In this document: positions 46,986 through 56,651 of the stretch, piece after piece
Numbering within the stretch: position 1 is the first letter of the stretch
Layout of the letters: the number at the start of each line of letters is the position of its first letter
Assembly: GCF_001548055.1 (NCBI RefSeq)
Contig: NZ_AP014724.1
Location: 992,001 to 1,056,000, forward strand
Direction of reading: 5' to 3'
Length of the DNA: 64,000 nucleotides
From: Sulfurospirillum cavolei
GTDB taxonomy: Bacteria > Campylobacterota > Campylobacteria > Campylobacterales > Sulfurospirillaceae
Notes under the pieces: generated by a model
Seen by the model: only the letters and a program-made list of their open reading frames with translations
What the model was told of the DNA's origin: nothing
Databases searched by the model: none
Program-made: the position numbers and the translations under genes

Positions 46986-47019
46986 TTTACATGTAAGGAA
47001 AAATCCTTACATGTAAAAG
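46986..47019. repeat. Hairpin of two TTACATGTAA copies after htpG
   Basis: Perfect 15-base arms (46986-47000 and 47005-47019) with an AAAA loop; each arm contains one exact TTACATGTAA (46988-46997, 47008-47017). It starts 6 bases after the htpG stop, so it can act as a transcript end. Confidence 0.85.
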
Positions 47020-47024
47020 TATTT

Positions 47025-48896
47025 TTAGAGTGCTTTTGCGATAAAACGGTTCAAGCGTTTGGCAAAAGCCGCGGTATCTTCGATCTTCATACCTTCTTGA
47101 AGTTTGGCTTGGTCAAGAAGTAAGAAAGCAACGTCATTAAGCTCTAAAAGGTCACTTTTTGCGCTTAGTTTTTTGAAGATTTCATGCTCAGGATTGATCT
47201 CTAAGATGGGCTTAACGGCTGGGAGATTGTCTTGTCCCATCTGTTTAAGCATCTGTTGCATTTGGAAGTCTGGGTCGTTTTTATCGTACACAAGGCATGA
47301 TGGAGAATCACTCAAACGACTAGAGATTTTGACGTCTTTCGCATCGTCTTTGAGGATTTCTTTCATTTTGACCAAAATTTCTTTGTAGGTTTTTTCATCT
47401 TCTTCTACTTTTTCTTTGTCTTCTTTGATCTCTTCGTCGATGTCGGAGTTGTTTACGGGTTTGATCGGTGTTTTATCGTATTCGCCCACCATTGGGAAGA
47501 CGATGGCATCGACTTCTTCATCAAGAAGCAAGACTTCAATATCTTTAGCTTTGAATTGCTCAATCAGTGGAGAATTACGAAGGATTCTTTCATTTTCACC
47601 CGTGATATAGTAGATGCTTTTTTGATCCTCTTTCATACTCTCTTTGTACTCTTTAAGGCTGACAAGTCCATCACGTTTAGACGATTTGAAAAGCACTAAC
47701 TCTAAAAGCGCTTCTTTATTGTCCCAGTCATTGTACAAACCTTCTTTGATGACGCGCCCGAAGTTTTTGTAGAACTCAAGGTATTTTTCTGCATCTTTTT
47801 CTTTGAGAGATTTAAGTTCGCTCAAGATTTTTTTCACGGAAGCTTTTTTGATGGTCTCTAAAATTCTGTTTTGTTGTAAAATCTCACGGCTGACGTTAAG
47901 CGGTAGGTCTTCCGCATCGATGATACCTTTAACAAAACGTAAGTAAGTTGGCAACAACTCTTTTTCATCATCGGTGATAAACACGCGTTTAACGTAGAGT
48001 TTGACACCCGGTTTATAGTCCATTCTAAACAAGTCCATTGGCGGTGTTGAAGGAATGTAGAAGAGGGTGGTGTACTCAAATGTTCCTTCTGCTTTGGTAT
48101 GGCTCCATAACAATGGATCGCTACTATCGTGAGAGATTTGTTGGTAAAAGTCTTTGTACTCTTCTGGTTTGATTTGACTTTTTGCTACTGTCCAAAGCGC
48201 GCTCGCTTTGTTGATTTGCTCATTTTTGATTTCGCTGCTTTTCTCTTTGCCTTCATCGTCATACTCTTTGACTTCTTTGTCCATAAAAATAGGGAATTGG
48301 ATGTGGTTAGAGTATTTTTTAATGACGTTTTGAATGCGGTAAAACTCTAAAAATTCATCTTCATCGTCTTTGAGGTAAAGAGTGATGGATGTTCCGTGGC
48401 TCTCTTTGGAAACTTCAGCGATGTCATACTCTGCCCCGGCTTCACTGCTCCACATGTAAGCGGTCTCTTCGCCTGCTTTGCGGCTAATGACTTCGATTTT
48501 GTTTGCAACCATAAAAGCAGAGTAGAAACCAACACCAAATTGACCGATGAGGCTAGAGTCTTTCTTTTTATCGCCGCTAAGGTTTTGCAAGAATGATTTG
48601 GTACCGCTTTTAGCGATAGTTCCGAGGTTTTCGACCAAGTCCTCTTCGTTCATACCGATACCCGTATCGCTGATCGTTAGGGTTTTGGCTTCTTTATTGA
48701 TCGCAATATCGATACGAGGAACGTAAGAAAGAGCCTTATATTTTTCATCGGTTAAGGTTAGGTAGTTTAGCTTGTCGAGTGCATCAGAGGCATTGGAGAC
48801 AAGCTCACGCAAAAAGATCTCTTTATTCGAGTAGAGCGAGTGAATCATCAGGTCTAAAAGTTGTGTCACTTCGGTTTGAAAAGGGTGTTTTGACAT
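47025..48896 (-). CDS. htpG: Chaperone HtpG (Hsp90 family)
   Basis: A 623-residue ATP-dependent chaperone of the cytosol. N-terminal ATP-binding (GHKL) motifs are [23 protein letters not shown] and [14 protein letters not shown]. The middle domain has [16 protein letters not shown] and the C-terminal dimer domain ends FIAKAL. Length is normal. Of its first 17 Thr codons, 2 are ACG, 9 ACC, 4 ACA and 2 ACT, unlike ftsZ (9 of 17 ACG) and clpB (7 of the first 14 ACG). So the codon bias is not simply that of heat-shock genes. Confidence 0.97.
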   Translation of the reverse strand: MSKHPFQTEVTQLLDLMIHSLYSNKEIFLRELVSNASDALDKLNYLTLTDEKYKALSYVPRIDIAINKEAKTLTISDTGIGMNEEDLVENLGTIAKSGTKSFLQNLSGDKKKDSSLIGQFGVGFYSAFMVANKIEVISRKAGEETAYMWSSEAGAEYDIAEVSKESHGTSITLYLKDDEDEFLEFYRIQNVIKKYSNHIQFPIFMDKEVKEYDDEGKEKSSEIKNEQINKASALWTVAKSQIKPEEYKDFYQQISHDSSDPLLWSHTKAEGTFEYTTLFYIPSTPPMDLFRMDYKPGVKLYVKRVFITDDEKELLPTYLRFVKGIIDAEDLPLNVSREILQQNRILETIKKASVKKILSELKSLKEKDAEKYLEFYKNFGRVIKEGLYNDWDNKEALLELVLFKSSKRDGLVSLKEYKESMKEDQKSIYYITGENERILRNSPLIEQFKAKDIEVLLLDEEVDAIVFPMVGEYDKTPIKPVNNSDIDEEIKEDKEKVEEDEKTYKEILVKMKEILKDDAKDVKISSRLSDSPSCLVYDKNDPDFQMQQMLKQMGQDNLPAVKPILEINPEHEIFKKLSAKSDLLELNDVAFLLLDQAKLQEGMKIEDTAAFAKRLNRFIAKAL

Positions 48897-48986
48897 CGTA
48901 GTTCCTTTGTTAATGTATGTATTTGTTGGGTTTTTTCAAATACTTTTACGTTTTAAAGTATTTTGAAAAATCCGAAAAACGGCGTT

Positions 48987-48992
48987 ATTGTA
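48987..48992 (-). promoter_or_regulatory. Probable -10 box of htpG
   Basis: TACAAT on the minus strand, about 90 bases before the htpG ATG. Between it and the gene lies a dyad (AAATACTTT at 48938-48946 and AAAGTATTT at 48955-48963) that would sit in the 5' leader. Confidence 0.4.
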
Positions 48993-48994
48993 GC

Positions 48995-49032
48995 AAAAAA
49001 TAAAAAAAGAAAACGCCACTTTTGTGACGTTT
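48995..49032 (-). terminator. Rho-independent terminator of the ctpA-pur-plsC operon
   Basis: On the minus strand, AAACGTCAC pairs with GTGGCGTTT (one G-T pair, loop AAAA), followed by a long T-rich run. It lies 10 bases after the plsC stop. Confidence 0.88.
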
Positions 49033-49041
49033 CTCTTAACG

Positions 49042-49731
49042 TTACGCTTGGTTTAAATTGCTTTGCAGTGTTTGATTCATCGCGTCGTACATTTTCTCAA
49101 ACCATTGCTCGTCGGCTTTGGGATCGATGGGATCAAGAAAATGCACATGGACTTCTCCGCCGTTTGCCATAAAGTTTTGCGAGTCGAGAACGTAGCGCGC
49201 ACCCGTGATGAGAGCAGGTTGTACGACAAGGTCCAATTTTTCCGCTAATGCTTTGGCTCCGCTTTGGAATTTTAAAAGCTTATCGCCTCTTCCTCGTGTA
49301 CCTTCGGGAAACATCGCAAGCACACGACCTTCGCTAACGCGCTCTTTGCCTTCTTTAAGCATTTTGATAATGGAGCGTTTATCTTTTCGATCGATCGAAA
49401 TCATACGAGGTGCCGGGATAATATGCCCAAAAAGCGGAATATCTTCGATCTCTTTTTTAGCGATCCAACAGAGATTTTTAGGGTAAATCGCTTCGAGCGT
49501 CACGATGTCGAGTAAACTTTGATGGTTCATAACCAACAAAGTCGTCTTAGGCGAAATGTCGCCGTGGGTGACGATCTTAAATCCGATCAAATAGGTTTGA
49601 AGATTGGCCCACGTTTTTCGAATGCCGTGCGTACGGTTTCGAAACAGATACATTAAAACGATCGTGATCAAAACGGTCACGACGAATTCGATCATAACGA
49701 AAAAAGCTCTAATTCTGGGTAATATTTTCAC
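49042..49731 (-). CDS. plsC: 1-acyl-sn-glycerol-3-phosphate acyltransferase
   Basis: A 229-residue membrane-bound acyltransferase of phospholipid synthesis, making phosphatidic acid. One N-terminal TM helix (about 12-32). The motifs are NHQSLLDIV (HX4D variant with His then Asp, about 69-77), and FPEGTRGRGD (about 141-150), the PlsC signature. Start GTG 49731 has GGATGGACGCAAC upstream; an internal ATG at 49695 is an alternative. It overlaps the BatD-like gene by 23 bases and is last in the operon. Confidence 0.9.
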   Translation of the reverse strand: MKILPRIRAFFVMIEFVVTVLITIVLMYLFRNRTHGIRKTWANLQTYLIGFKIVTHGDISPKTTLLVMNHQSLLDIVTLEAIYPKNLCWIAKKEIEDIPLFGHIIPAPRMISIDRKDKRSIIKMLKEGKERVSEGRVLAMFPEGTRGRGDKLLKFQSGAKALAEKLDLVVQPALITGARYVLDSQNFMANGGEVHVHFLDPIDPKADEQWFEKMYDAMNQTLQSNLNQA

Positions 49732-50815
49732 GTTGCGTCCATCCTATTTTCCCATCAGGAAGTAAGATTTTGATGTAATTATCGCGATCGCCGAGCCTTT
49801 CGACGTCCAGCATTTTATCGTTCGTAAAAAAAACCGTGGAGCGTTCGGTCGGCAAAATCATCAAAGCGCTATTGGCTTTGAGTTTGACTTTATTTAAAGG
49901 GTTTTTATCCAAGAAAAACAGTGCCGTAAAAATCAAAACGGGAAGCAGATAGTACCAGCGTCGTTTCTTTAAAAGAATGACAAAAAAGACAAAAGCAAAA
50001 ACACCGTAAGCGATCGTTTTGTAAAACTCGAAAATACTCTCTTTCGGGTTGAGCCCCAGTTGGGTACTGACTTCGTCGCTTTCGATGATGACCGGAAGCG
50101 TTATTTTTTGAAATTTATTGCTCGGAAGATCAAAATAGGTAAACTCGAATTCGCGTTGATAATTGGGGATAATGGCGTAATAGTAAATCTTCTCGCCGTT
50201 AGCGGTTTGCGAGTACGAATCGATGCCGCTTTTAGCGATACCGCCGAGTTTAAAATCTTGCAGATTCGCACCGCTTGTTTCAATCTCCAAAACAACGATG
50301 ACGTTTTTAGCGTCGAAAGTCGTCGTTTTGTACTTATTGACGTTAAACGATTGGGCGATAACGTTGCAAAAAAGAGGATCGTTTTTGAGTTGAACGACGG
50401 AAGGAAGGCTTAAGCCGATGATTTCGCTCTCTAAGGCTTCTTGATTTTGAATCAACGAGACGCTTAAACGCGGCATGGAAGCATTTTTAGACGTGACTTT
50501 GAAAAGAAACGTCGCATAATACGTATTGGAACCCGCAGATTCCCACGTCGCTTGAGGATTGAGGACGACGACGTTAGAACCTTCTGAAAAAGTGTTGCTT
50601 AACGCATCGACTTTGCTCTTGGCAACGATGGCTTTAACTTTAACGCTAAAAACTTGTCCGATATAGACTTTTTGCGGGCTGGATTCGAGCGAGACGAACA
50701 GCGATTTGGAGCGTGACGATGTTTCCGCAAAAACCCCTTCTTCGGCATAAAGGCTTTGGAAGAGGATAGCAAGAAGGATAAACGGAAGTAAAAAACTTCG
50801 TATAAGCTTAGTCAA
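49709..50815 (-). CDS. BatD-like exported membrane protein with C-terminal SH3-like domain
   Basis: About 368 residues. TTG 50815 is chosen because GAGG precedes it and it then begins with a signal peptide (LTKLIRSFLLPFILLAILFQ); the open frame continues upstream over purQ without a site. Beta-rich periplasmic domains (about 35-250) resemble BatD-type proteins, e.g. SKSLFVSLESSPQKVYIGQ, and IETSGANLQDFKLGGIAKSG. TM helices are at about 270-310. The end (about 315-368) is SH3-like: ANSALMILPTERSTVFF and GKIGWTQRENI. BatD links to aerotolerance or envelope stress in other bacteria; no BatA/B/C genes are here. Confidence 0.65.
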   Translation of the reverse strand: MTKLIRSFLLPFILLAILFQSLYAEEGVFAETSSRSKSLFVSLESSPQKVYIGQVFSVKVKAIVAKSKVDALSNTFSEGSNVVVLNPQATWESAGSNTYYATFLFKVTSKNASMPRLSVSLIQNQEALESEIIGLSLPSVVQLKNDPLFCNVIAQSFNVNKYKTTTFDAKNVIVVLEIETSGANLQDFKLGGIAKSGIDSYSQTANGEKIYYYAIIPNYQREFEFTYFDLPSNKFQKITLPVIIESDEVSTQLGLNPKESIFEFYKTIAYGVFAFVFFVILLKKRRWYYLLPVLIFTALFFLDKNPLNKVKLKANSALMILPTERSTVFFTNDKMLDVERLGDRDNYIKILLPDGKIGWTQRENITQN

Positions 50816-51479
50816 GAAAACCTCGGAGCATTTTGACGCCGTCGTCTGAACCCAAAATCGCTTCAATCGCACGCTCGGGATGCGGCATAAGACCGAAAAC
50901 GTTTTTGGCTTCGTTACAAATGCCCGCAATCGCGTCGATCGAACCGTTAGGATTTTGAGGAGTGCCTTTTTCATCGCAATAGGTTAAGAGAACTTGATGC
51001 TTAGCATAGAGTTCTTTGAGACCTTCCGGATCGATGTAAAAACTTCCCTCACCGTGAGCGATAGGGATGTTGAGCACTTCGCCAACAGAACATCGGCGTA
51101 AAAAGGTATTATCGTTGTGAACGACTTTTAAGTGATGAAATTGCGAAATAAAATGGACGTTTTCATTACGTTTCATCGCTCCGGGTAAAAGACGCGCTTC
51201 GACTAGCATTTGAAATCCGTTACAGATACCGAGTACCTTTCCGCCTTGTTGGGCAAACGCGATGACGGCTTTCATAATCGGTGAAAATTTAGCAATAGCC
51301 GCACTTCGTAAATAATCGCCGTAGCTAAAACCTCCGGGGAGAACCACAAGATCGGTTCCCTCGGGTAATTTTTCCTCTTTATGAAAAACCAAAACAACTT
51401 CTTGACCTAATTTTTCGAACGCATATTTCGTATCGATTTCACAGTTGGTTCCCGGAAATACCGCGACGGCGACTAACAT
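50808..51479 (-). CDS. purQ: FGAM synthase glutaminase subunit PurQ
   Basis: A 223-residue class I glutamine amidotransferase that hydrolyses glutamine and feeds ammonia to PurL. Motifs: VAVFPGTNCEID, VLPGGFSYGDYLR, GICNGFQMLVE with the catalytic Cys near residue 86, and FGLMPHPERA with the catalytic His. It overlaps purS by 7 bases and the BatD-like start by a few. Cytosolic; forms the PurLQS complex with the gene at the start of the window. Confidence 0.96.
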   Translation of the reverse strand: MLVAVAVFPGTNCEIDTKYAFEKLGQEVVLVFHKEEKLPEGTDLVVLPGGFSYGDYLRSAAIAKFSPIMKAVIAFAQQGGKVLGICNGFQMLVEARLLPGAMKRNENVHFISQFHHLKVVHNDNTFLRRCSVGEVLNIPIAHGEGSFYIDPEGLKELYAKHQVLLTYCDEKGTPQNPNGSIDAIAGICNEAKNVFGLMPHPERAIEAILGSDDGVKMLRGFLD

Positions 51480-51718
51480 GCGGGAAACTCGATCGTATAG
51501 TTTTCGATAACCGTATTGGCTAAGAGTTCTTCACACATAACGGTTACGCGTTCTTTTGCCTTGGCTTGATCGTCGGTCGCAACCTCGAGAATAATCTGCT
51601 TTCCGATACGTACGTCGCCGACTTCGTCAAATTTGAGCGAAGCGAGCGCATGATGGACGGCTTTTCCTTGCGGGTCGAGAACGCCGTTTTTCAGTTGAAT
51701 ATTGACAATAACTTTCAT
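51473..51718 (-). CDS. purS: FGAM synthase subunit PurS
   Basis: An 81-residue small subunit that bridges PurQ and PurL. The sequence KVIVNIQLKNGVLDPQGKAV and the downstream VGDVRIGKQI match PurS. It follows purC by 21 bases and overlaps purQ by 7, as is usual for purCSQ. Confidence 0.95.
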   Translation of the reverse strand: MKVIVNIQLKNGVLDPQGKAVHHALASLKFDEVGDVRIGKQIILEVATDDQAKAKERVTVMCEELLANTVIENYTIEFPAC

Positions 51719-51739
51719 TGTTTCGTTTTCCTTCAGTAT

Positions 51740-52453
51740 TTAGTGCGAGAGTATACGTTTTAAAACCTCTTCGTAAGCAACTTTGACGCTGCCGAGACCT
51801 TGTCTAAATCTATCTTTATCGAGTTTTTCGTTGGTATCCATATCCCAGAAGCGACAGCTATCGGGGCTGATTTCATCGGCAAGGAGAATCGTGCCTTCTT
51901 GATCGACGCCAAATTCGACTTTAAAATCGACGAGTTTGAGTTTACGTTCTGCGAAAAAGCTTTTCATGATTGCATTGATCTCTCGACCCAAACGTTTGAG
52001 TTCTTCAAGATCCGATTCGCTTTTGACGAGATTGAGCAATAAACAATGTTCGTCGTTGATAATAGGATCACCGAGTGCATCGTCTTTATAATAAAATTCT
52101 ACCAAGGTAAACGGAAGAACCGTACCGTCTTTGATACCCAGACGTTTCGCCAATGAACCGGTTGCGATGTTACGGACGACCACTTCGATAGGAATAATTT
52201 TAACTTTTTTAATCAATTGGTGCGTATCGTCAAGCGTTTTGACCAAATGCGTTTGGATACCGTGTTGTTCCAAAAGATGAAACAACTGCGTACTGATTTT
52301 ACAGTTGAGTGCGCCTTTTCCTGCTTCATTGCCTCTTTTTTCGGCATTAAATGCCGTCAAATCGTCTTTAAACTCGGAAATCAAGAGATTTTCGTCATCG
52401 GTTACAAAAAGTTTTTTACCTTTACCTTCGTATATTAACGCACCTTTGTTCAC
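51740..52453 (-). CDS. purC: SAICAR synthase
   Basis: A 237-residue ligase adding aspartate to CAIR with ATP. Motifs: [17 protein letters not shown] at the N-terminus, [32 protein letters not shown] with the conserved DEI and SCR. Length fits the bacterial PurC. It lies 14 bases after ctpA and 21 before purS, within one minus-strand operon. Confidence 0.96.
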   Translation of the reverse strand: MNKGALIYEGKGKKLFVTDDENLLISEFKDDLTAFNAEKRGNEAGKGALNCKISTQLFHLLEQHGIQTHLVKTLDDTHQLIKKVKIIPIEVVVRNIATGSLAKRLGIKDGTVLPFTLVEFYYKDDALGDPIINDEHCLLLNLVKSESDLEELKRLGREINAIMKSFFAERKLKLVDFKVEFGVDQEGTILLADEISPDSCRFWDMDTNEKLDKDRFRQGLGSVKVAYEEVLKRILSH

Positions 52454-52467
52454 AGAAAGCTCCTCGC

Positions 52468-53811
52468 TTATTTTTTAATAGAAAGTACCTTGATAATGTC
52501 AACGGCACTTTTGAGTTGTAAATCTTTGTAAAGATTCTCTTGGGTTACGATCTCTTTATTGGTTGTTTTAGAGTCCTTACCGCCCTTCGCTTTTGTTTTT
52601 GCCTCTTTCGTATCCGCGACCGCGGTTGTTTTATTTTCGTCTACTTTTTTAAGTTCACCTTCAAGGTGTTTTTTCAAATCTTTTTCTTTAATCGTCTGTT
52701 CGTTGGTTTTATTCGGTACGTCGCCGGGATAAACGACGATGTCCGGCACGACGCCTTCGGCTTGAATGGTACGACCGCTTGGGAGGTAATAACGTGCGAT
52801 GGTTAAGCGGATGGCTTCGTTATCGACGACGGGAAGAATGGCTTGAACGCTACCTTTACCGAACGTTTTTTCACCGACGATGACCGCGCGTTTGTGGTCT
52901 TGTAACGCACCGCTGACGATTTCGCTGGCACTGGCACTTCCGCCGTTGACGAGAACAACCAACGGTTTTTTGGTAATCATATCGGCTTTATTGGCTTTAT
53001 ATTCGGCGTTTTCGGACTCGACGCGTCCTTTTTGCGAAACGATGATGCCCTCATCGACGAAAAGGTTGACCAATCCGACGGCTTGGTTGAGAAGGCCTCC
53101 GGGATTGTTGCGGAGATCTAAAATAATACCTTTAACGTTTTTGTTTTTGTTGATCGCTTCTTGAACGTCGCCTACGATGTTTTTATCGAAGTTAACGACG
53201 CGAACGTAAAGCATATTTTCGTTTTCAACCGTTTTGGTATAAACCGATTCGATTTTAATAATATCGCGGACGATGGAGATGAGTAGGGGTTTTGTCTCGC
53301 CCTCGCGTACCAAGGTTAACTCGATACCGGTACCGGGTTTACCTCTCATGATATTGACTGCTTCGTCAATCGTCATATTGAGCGTTGATTGTTTATTGAT
53401 TTTTAGGATAATGTCTCCGGCTTTGACTCCCGCTTTATCCGCAGGCGTTCCTTCCATCGGAGCGATAACGGTTAAGGCACCGTCTTTTTGACCGACGGTA
53501 ATTCCTAAACCGCCGAATTCGCCTTCGGTTTGAATTTTAAGGTCTTTAAGATGTTTCTCGTCTAAGTATGAGGAGTGTGCATCAAGGTTGGTTAAAAGTC
53601 CTTCGATCGCTTTTGTGACGATATCGTCGATTTTAAGGTCGTCGACGTAGTATTTTTCAATCGTAGCCAAAACACGCGTAAATTTGGCAAGCGATGCAAG
53701 GCGACTTTTTTCTCCTTCGGGAGTGTCTGCGAAGAGTGTCGAAGAAAAAAACGTTATGAGGGCTACAAACGTAGCGGTGAAGCCGAGAGCGGCAAAAGAT
53801 GGATGTTTCAT
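52468..53811 (-). CDS. ctpA: S41 carboxyl-terminal processing protease
   Basis: A 447-residue periplasmic protease. A signal peptide (about 1-28, ending LFA) is followed by the S41 N-terminal segment, a PDZ domain (about 85-165, [11 protein letters not shown] to VREGE) and the catalytic domain with the serine in [12 protein letters not shown] and the lysine in [11 protein letters not shown], the Ser-Lys dyad. The C-terminus has a Lys/Glu-rich tail. Targets are unknown. First gene of the operon with purC, purS, purQ, BatD-like and plsC. Confidence 0.93.
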   Translation of the reverse strand: MKHPSFAALGFTATFVALITFFSSTLFADTPEGEKSRLASLAKFTRVLATIEKYYVDDLKIDDIVTKAIEGLLTNLDAHSSYLDEKHLKDLKIQTEGEFGGLGITVGQKDGALTVIAPMEGTPADKAGVKAGDIILKINKQSTLNMTIDEAVNIMRGKPGTGIELTLVREGETKPLLISIVRDIIKIESVYTKTVENENMLYVRVVNFDKNIVGDVQEAINKNKNVKGIILDLRNNPGGLLNQAVGLVNLFVDEGIIVSQKGRVESENAEYKANKADMITKKPLVVLVNGGSASASEIVSGALQDHKRAVIVGEKTFGKGSVQAILPVVDNEAIRLTIARYYLPSGRTIQAEGVVPDIVVYPGDVPNKTNEQTIKEKDLKKHLEGELKKVDENKTTAVADTKEAKTKAKGGKDSKTTNKEIVTQENLYKDLQLKSAVDIIKVLSIKK

Positions 53812-53858
53812 AGGGTGTGTTTAACTCCTAGCAAGAGATGCATATATTTGGAGTGTTG

Positions 53859-53864
53859 ATTATA
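53859..53864 (-). promoter_or_regulatory. Probable -10 box of the ctpA operon
   Basis: TATAAT on the minus strand 48 bases before the ctpA start. It is divergent from the clpB promoter; no clear -35. Confidence 0.45.
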
Positions 53865-53984
53865 GTGGAAGTTCCCTAAAATTTCTATGAAATCCAAGGG
53901 CGGATCGGTAGGTTTAAAACGTTTGACAGGTCGGTATTTAATGCTAAAATAGTCACCATACATAATGCCTTAGTGCTAAATAAA

Positions 53985-54005
53985 CTTGACAACAATAGAC
54001 TAAAG
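53985..54005 (+). promoter_or_regulatory. HAIR-like HspR operator at clpB
   Basis: CTTGACA, seven bases, ACTAAAG compares with the HAIR consensus CTTGAGT-N7-ACTCAAG, 11 of 14 matches with exact spacing. It overlaps the -35 box, where HspR would block polymerase. HspR controls clpB and other chaperones in Campylobacter and Helicobacter (from memory). Confidence 0.55.
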
Positions 54006-54014
54006 TTATATAAT
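53986..54014 (+). promoter_or_regulatory. Consensus sigma-70 promoter of clpB
   Basis: TTGACA at 53986-53991 and TATAAT at 54009-54014, exact consensus hexamers with a 17-base spacer, 24 bases before the clpB ATG. The -35 box is within the HAIR-like operator, so full strength would be released by loss of the repressor. Confidence 0.85.
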
Positions 54015-54038
54015 ACCGTAAAAATCAAAGGAGATGCG

Positions 54039-56612
54039 ATGAACTCACTTTTTGAACAACTAACCAATCAAATGCGCGAAGCGATCGAAAGTGCTATTAG
54101 CCTATCTTTACATTCGAAAAATCAAGAGGCAACCCCTTTACATGTACTTTGGGGATTGATTACCAATTCGGCTTCGATTCTCAATCAAGTCTTTACTAAA
54201 ATGAACATCGATAAGAGTGCTATCGAACTTGAAGTCAAAAGCGAAATTCAAAAATTACCGACGGCTTCTTCGGTGACGAAAGAGAATATCACCGTTTCGC
54301 GTGCTTTAGTCGAGACGCTTCAAAAAGCCGAAGGCTTGATGAAACAAAAAGGCGACAGCTATTTATCGGTCGATACGTGGCTTTTGGCGAATATCGACAA
54401 CGACCCTTTTAAAAAGATTTTGGGTAAATACTTAGACCTGTTACAATTTAAAAAGAATCTCGAAGCATTGCGCGGCGGCAAAAAGATCGACAAACAAAGT
54501 GCCGACGATACTTTAGAATCTTTGGATAAATACGGTATTAATTTGACCAGACTTGCGAGCGAAGGCAAGCTTGATCCGGTGATCGGACGCGACGAAGAGA
54601 TCAGTCGTATGATGCAGATTTTGATTCGTAAGACGAAAAACAATCCGATCTTAATCGGCGAACCCGGTACGGGTAAAACGGCGATTGCCGAGGGATTAGC
54701 CTTGCGTATCGCGCACAACGACGTGCCTTTAAGCTTGCAAAACAAAAGCGTGATCGCGCTTGATATGAGTGCGTTAATCGCCGGAGCCAAATACCGCGGC
54801 GAGTTTGAAGACCGACTCAAAGCCGTCATCGACGAAGTGAAAAAAAACGGCAATATTATCTTGTTTATCGACGAAATTCACACCATCGTCGGTGCAGGTG
54901 CCAGTGAAGGCAGTATGGATGCGGCGAATATCCTCAAACCCGCCCTTGCCAGAGGCGAGCTTCACACGATCGGTGCGACGACCTTAAAAGAGTACCGCAA
55001 GTATTTTGAAAAAGATGCGGCTCTGCAACGTCGTTTCCAACCGGTCACGGTCAACGAGCCGAGCATCAACGAAGCGTTACAGATTTTACGCGGTATTAAA
55101 GAGCATCTTGAAGCCCACCATAACGTTAGCATTCAAGACTCCGCACTGGTCGCGGCGGCAAAGCTGAGTTCGCGTTACATTAGCGATCGTTTTTTACCCG
55201 ATAAAGCGATCGATTTGATCGACGAAGCCGCGGCAGAACTTAAAATGCAGATCGAAAGCGAGCCCACCGAGCTGAGCCGTATTAAACGCTCTATCAGTAC
55301 GCTGATGGTTGAAAAAGAGGCACTTTTGATGGAAAAAAACAAAAAGAACGACGAGCGTTTGCATGCCATTGAAAAAGAGCTTAGCGATGCTAAAGAGAAG
55401 ATGCACGCGCTTGATGCACAGTTTGAAAACGAAAAGAGCGTTTTTAACGACATCGCTTCCATTAAAAGCCAAGCGGAAGCCTTGAAACGAGAAGCGGAAA
55501 GTGCGAAAAAACGTAGCGAGTTTAACAAAGCCGCCGAGATCGAGTACGGTAAGCTACCTGAACTCTTAAAACAAGAGGACGAGCTTAAGGCTAAATGGGA
55601 AAAGATGCAAGAGAGCGGGACGTTGCTTAAAAACAGCGTCGATGAAGAGATGATCGCAACGATCGTCAGTAAATGGACGGGCATTCCGGTGACGAAAATG
55701 CTCCAAAGCGAGAAGACGAAAGTTTTACATGTCGAAGCGTATCTCCAAAAAGAGGTTATCGGGCAAGACGAAGCGATCAAGGCGATCGGTCGTGCGATTA
55801 AACGTAATAAAGCAGGTCTTAGCGAGCAAAACAAGCCGATCGGCAGTTTTCTTTTCTTGGGACCTACGGGCGTAGGTAAAACGCAAAGTGCCAAAGCGTT
55901 GGCAAACTTTTTGTTCGATACGACCAAAGCGTTGATTCGTTTCGATATGAGCGAATATATGGAAAAACACTCGGTCAGTCGTTTGGTCGGTGCGCCTCCG
56001 GGCTACGTCGGTTACGATGAGGGCGGACAACTTACCGAAGCGGTACGACGAAGACCTTACAGCGTCGTATTATTCGACGAGATTGAAAAAGCGCATCCGG
56101 ATGTCTTTAACATCTTGCTTCAGGTACTCGATGAAGGACGTTTGACGGACAATAAGGGCGTGACGGTCGATTTTAAAAATACGATCATCATCTTAACGTC
56201 CAATATCGCCAGTAGCAAAATTATGGAGTTTGAGGGCGAAAAACGTCAAGAAGAGGTGATGAAAGAGCTTCGTGCCTACTTTAAACCCGAATTTCTCAAT
56301 CGTTTGGACGACATCGTGATCTTCAATCCGCTCACCGAAGACGGCTTGAGAGAGATCGTGAGCATTATGTTTAAAGAGATCGAAACTAAACTCGCCGGCA
56401 AAGAGATCAAAGCCGAATTGACGACTGCCGCAAAAGCGTTGATCGCCGAAGCGGGATTTGATCCGGTCTACGGTGCACGTCCTTTAAAACGCGCTTTGTA
56501 TGAGTTAGTGGAAGACAAATTGGCGGAGCTGATTTTGGAAGATCGTTTGCATGAGGGTGAAAATATCGTCATCGATGCCCAAGAAGGCAAAATCGTCATT
56601 CGAAAAAAGTAA
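54039..56612 (+). CDS. clpB: ATP-dependent disaggregase ClpB
   Basis: An 857-residue Hsp100 chaperone that solubilises aggregates with DnaK. The start at 54039 follows AAAGGAGATGCG. The N domain is about 1-145. NBD1 has [17 protein letters not shown] and [16 protein letters not shown]; the coiled-coil M domain is about 400-515; NBD2 has [17 protein letters not shown] and [16 protein letters not shown]. Usual length. Seven of its first 14 Thr codons are ACG, the main class of the window. Ends at a palindromic hairpin made of two near-copies of TTACATGTAA. Confidence 0.97.
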   Translation: MNSLFEQLTNQMREAIESAISLSLHSKNQEATPLHVLWGLITNSASILNQVFTKMNIDKSAIELEVKSEIQKLPTASSVTKENITVSRALVETLQKAEGLMKQKGDSYLSVDTWLLANIDNDPFKKILGKYLDLLQFKKNLEALRGGKKIDKQSADDTLESLDKYGINLTRLASEGKLDPVIGRDEEISRMMQILIRKTKNNPILIGEPGTGKTAIAEGLALRIAHNDVPLSLQNKSVIALDMSALIAGAKYRGEFEDRLKAVIDEVKKNGNIILFIDEIHTIVGAGASEGSMDAANILKPALARGELHTIGATTLKEYRKYFEKDAALQRRFQPVTVNEPSINEALQILRGIKEHLEAHHNVSIQDSALVAAAKLSSRYISDRFLPDKAIDLIDEAAAELKMQIESEPTELSRIKRSISTLMVEKEALLMEKNKKNDERLHAIEKELSDAKEKMHALDAQFENEKSVFNDIASIKSQAEALKREAESAKKRSEFNKAAEIEYGKLPELLKQEDELKAKWEKMQESGTLLKNSVDEEMIATIVSKWTGIPVTKMLQSEKTKVLHVEAYLQKEVIGQDEAIKAIGRAIKRNKAGLSEQNKPIGSFLFLGPTGVGKTQSAKALANFLFDTTKALIRFDMSEYMEKHSVSRLVGAPPGYVGYDEGGQLTEAVRRRPYSVVLFDEIEKAHPDVFNILLQVLDEGRLTDNKGVTVDFKNTIIILTSNIASSKIMEFEGEKRQEEVMKELRAYFKPEFLNRLDDIVIFNPLTEDGLREIVSIMFKEIETKLAGKEIKAELTTAAKALIAEAGFDPVYGARPLKRALYELVEDKLAELILEDRLHEGENIVIDAQEGKIVIRKK

Positions 56613-56618
56613 GCCTTC

Positions 56619-56649
56619 AAAGTTACATGTAAGCCCTACATGTAACTTT
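56619..56649. terminator. Palindrome-pair hairpin after clpB
   Basis: Perfect 13-base arms (56619-56631, 56637-56649) with loop AGCCC; the left arm leads into an exact TTACATGTAA (56623-56632) and the right arm is a one-mismatch copy. It starts 6 bases after the clpB stop and lies between convergent genes. Confidence 0.7.
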
Positions 56650-56651
56650 CT

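Noticed and set aside
55175-55927. 250-codon open frame opposite clpB
   Set aside because: Ser/Leu-rich antisense shadow of the clpB coiled coil, with no domain and no start site.
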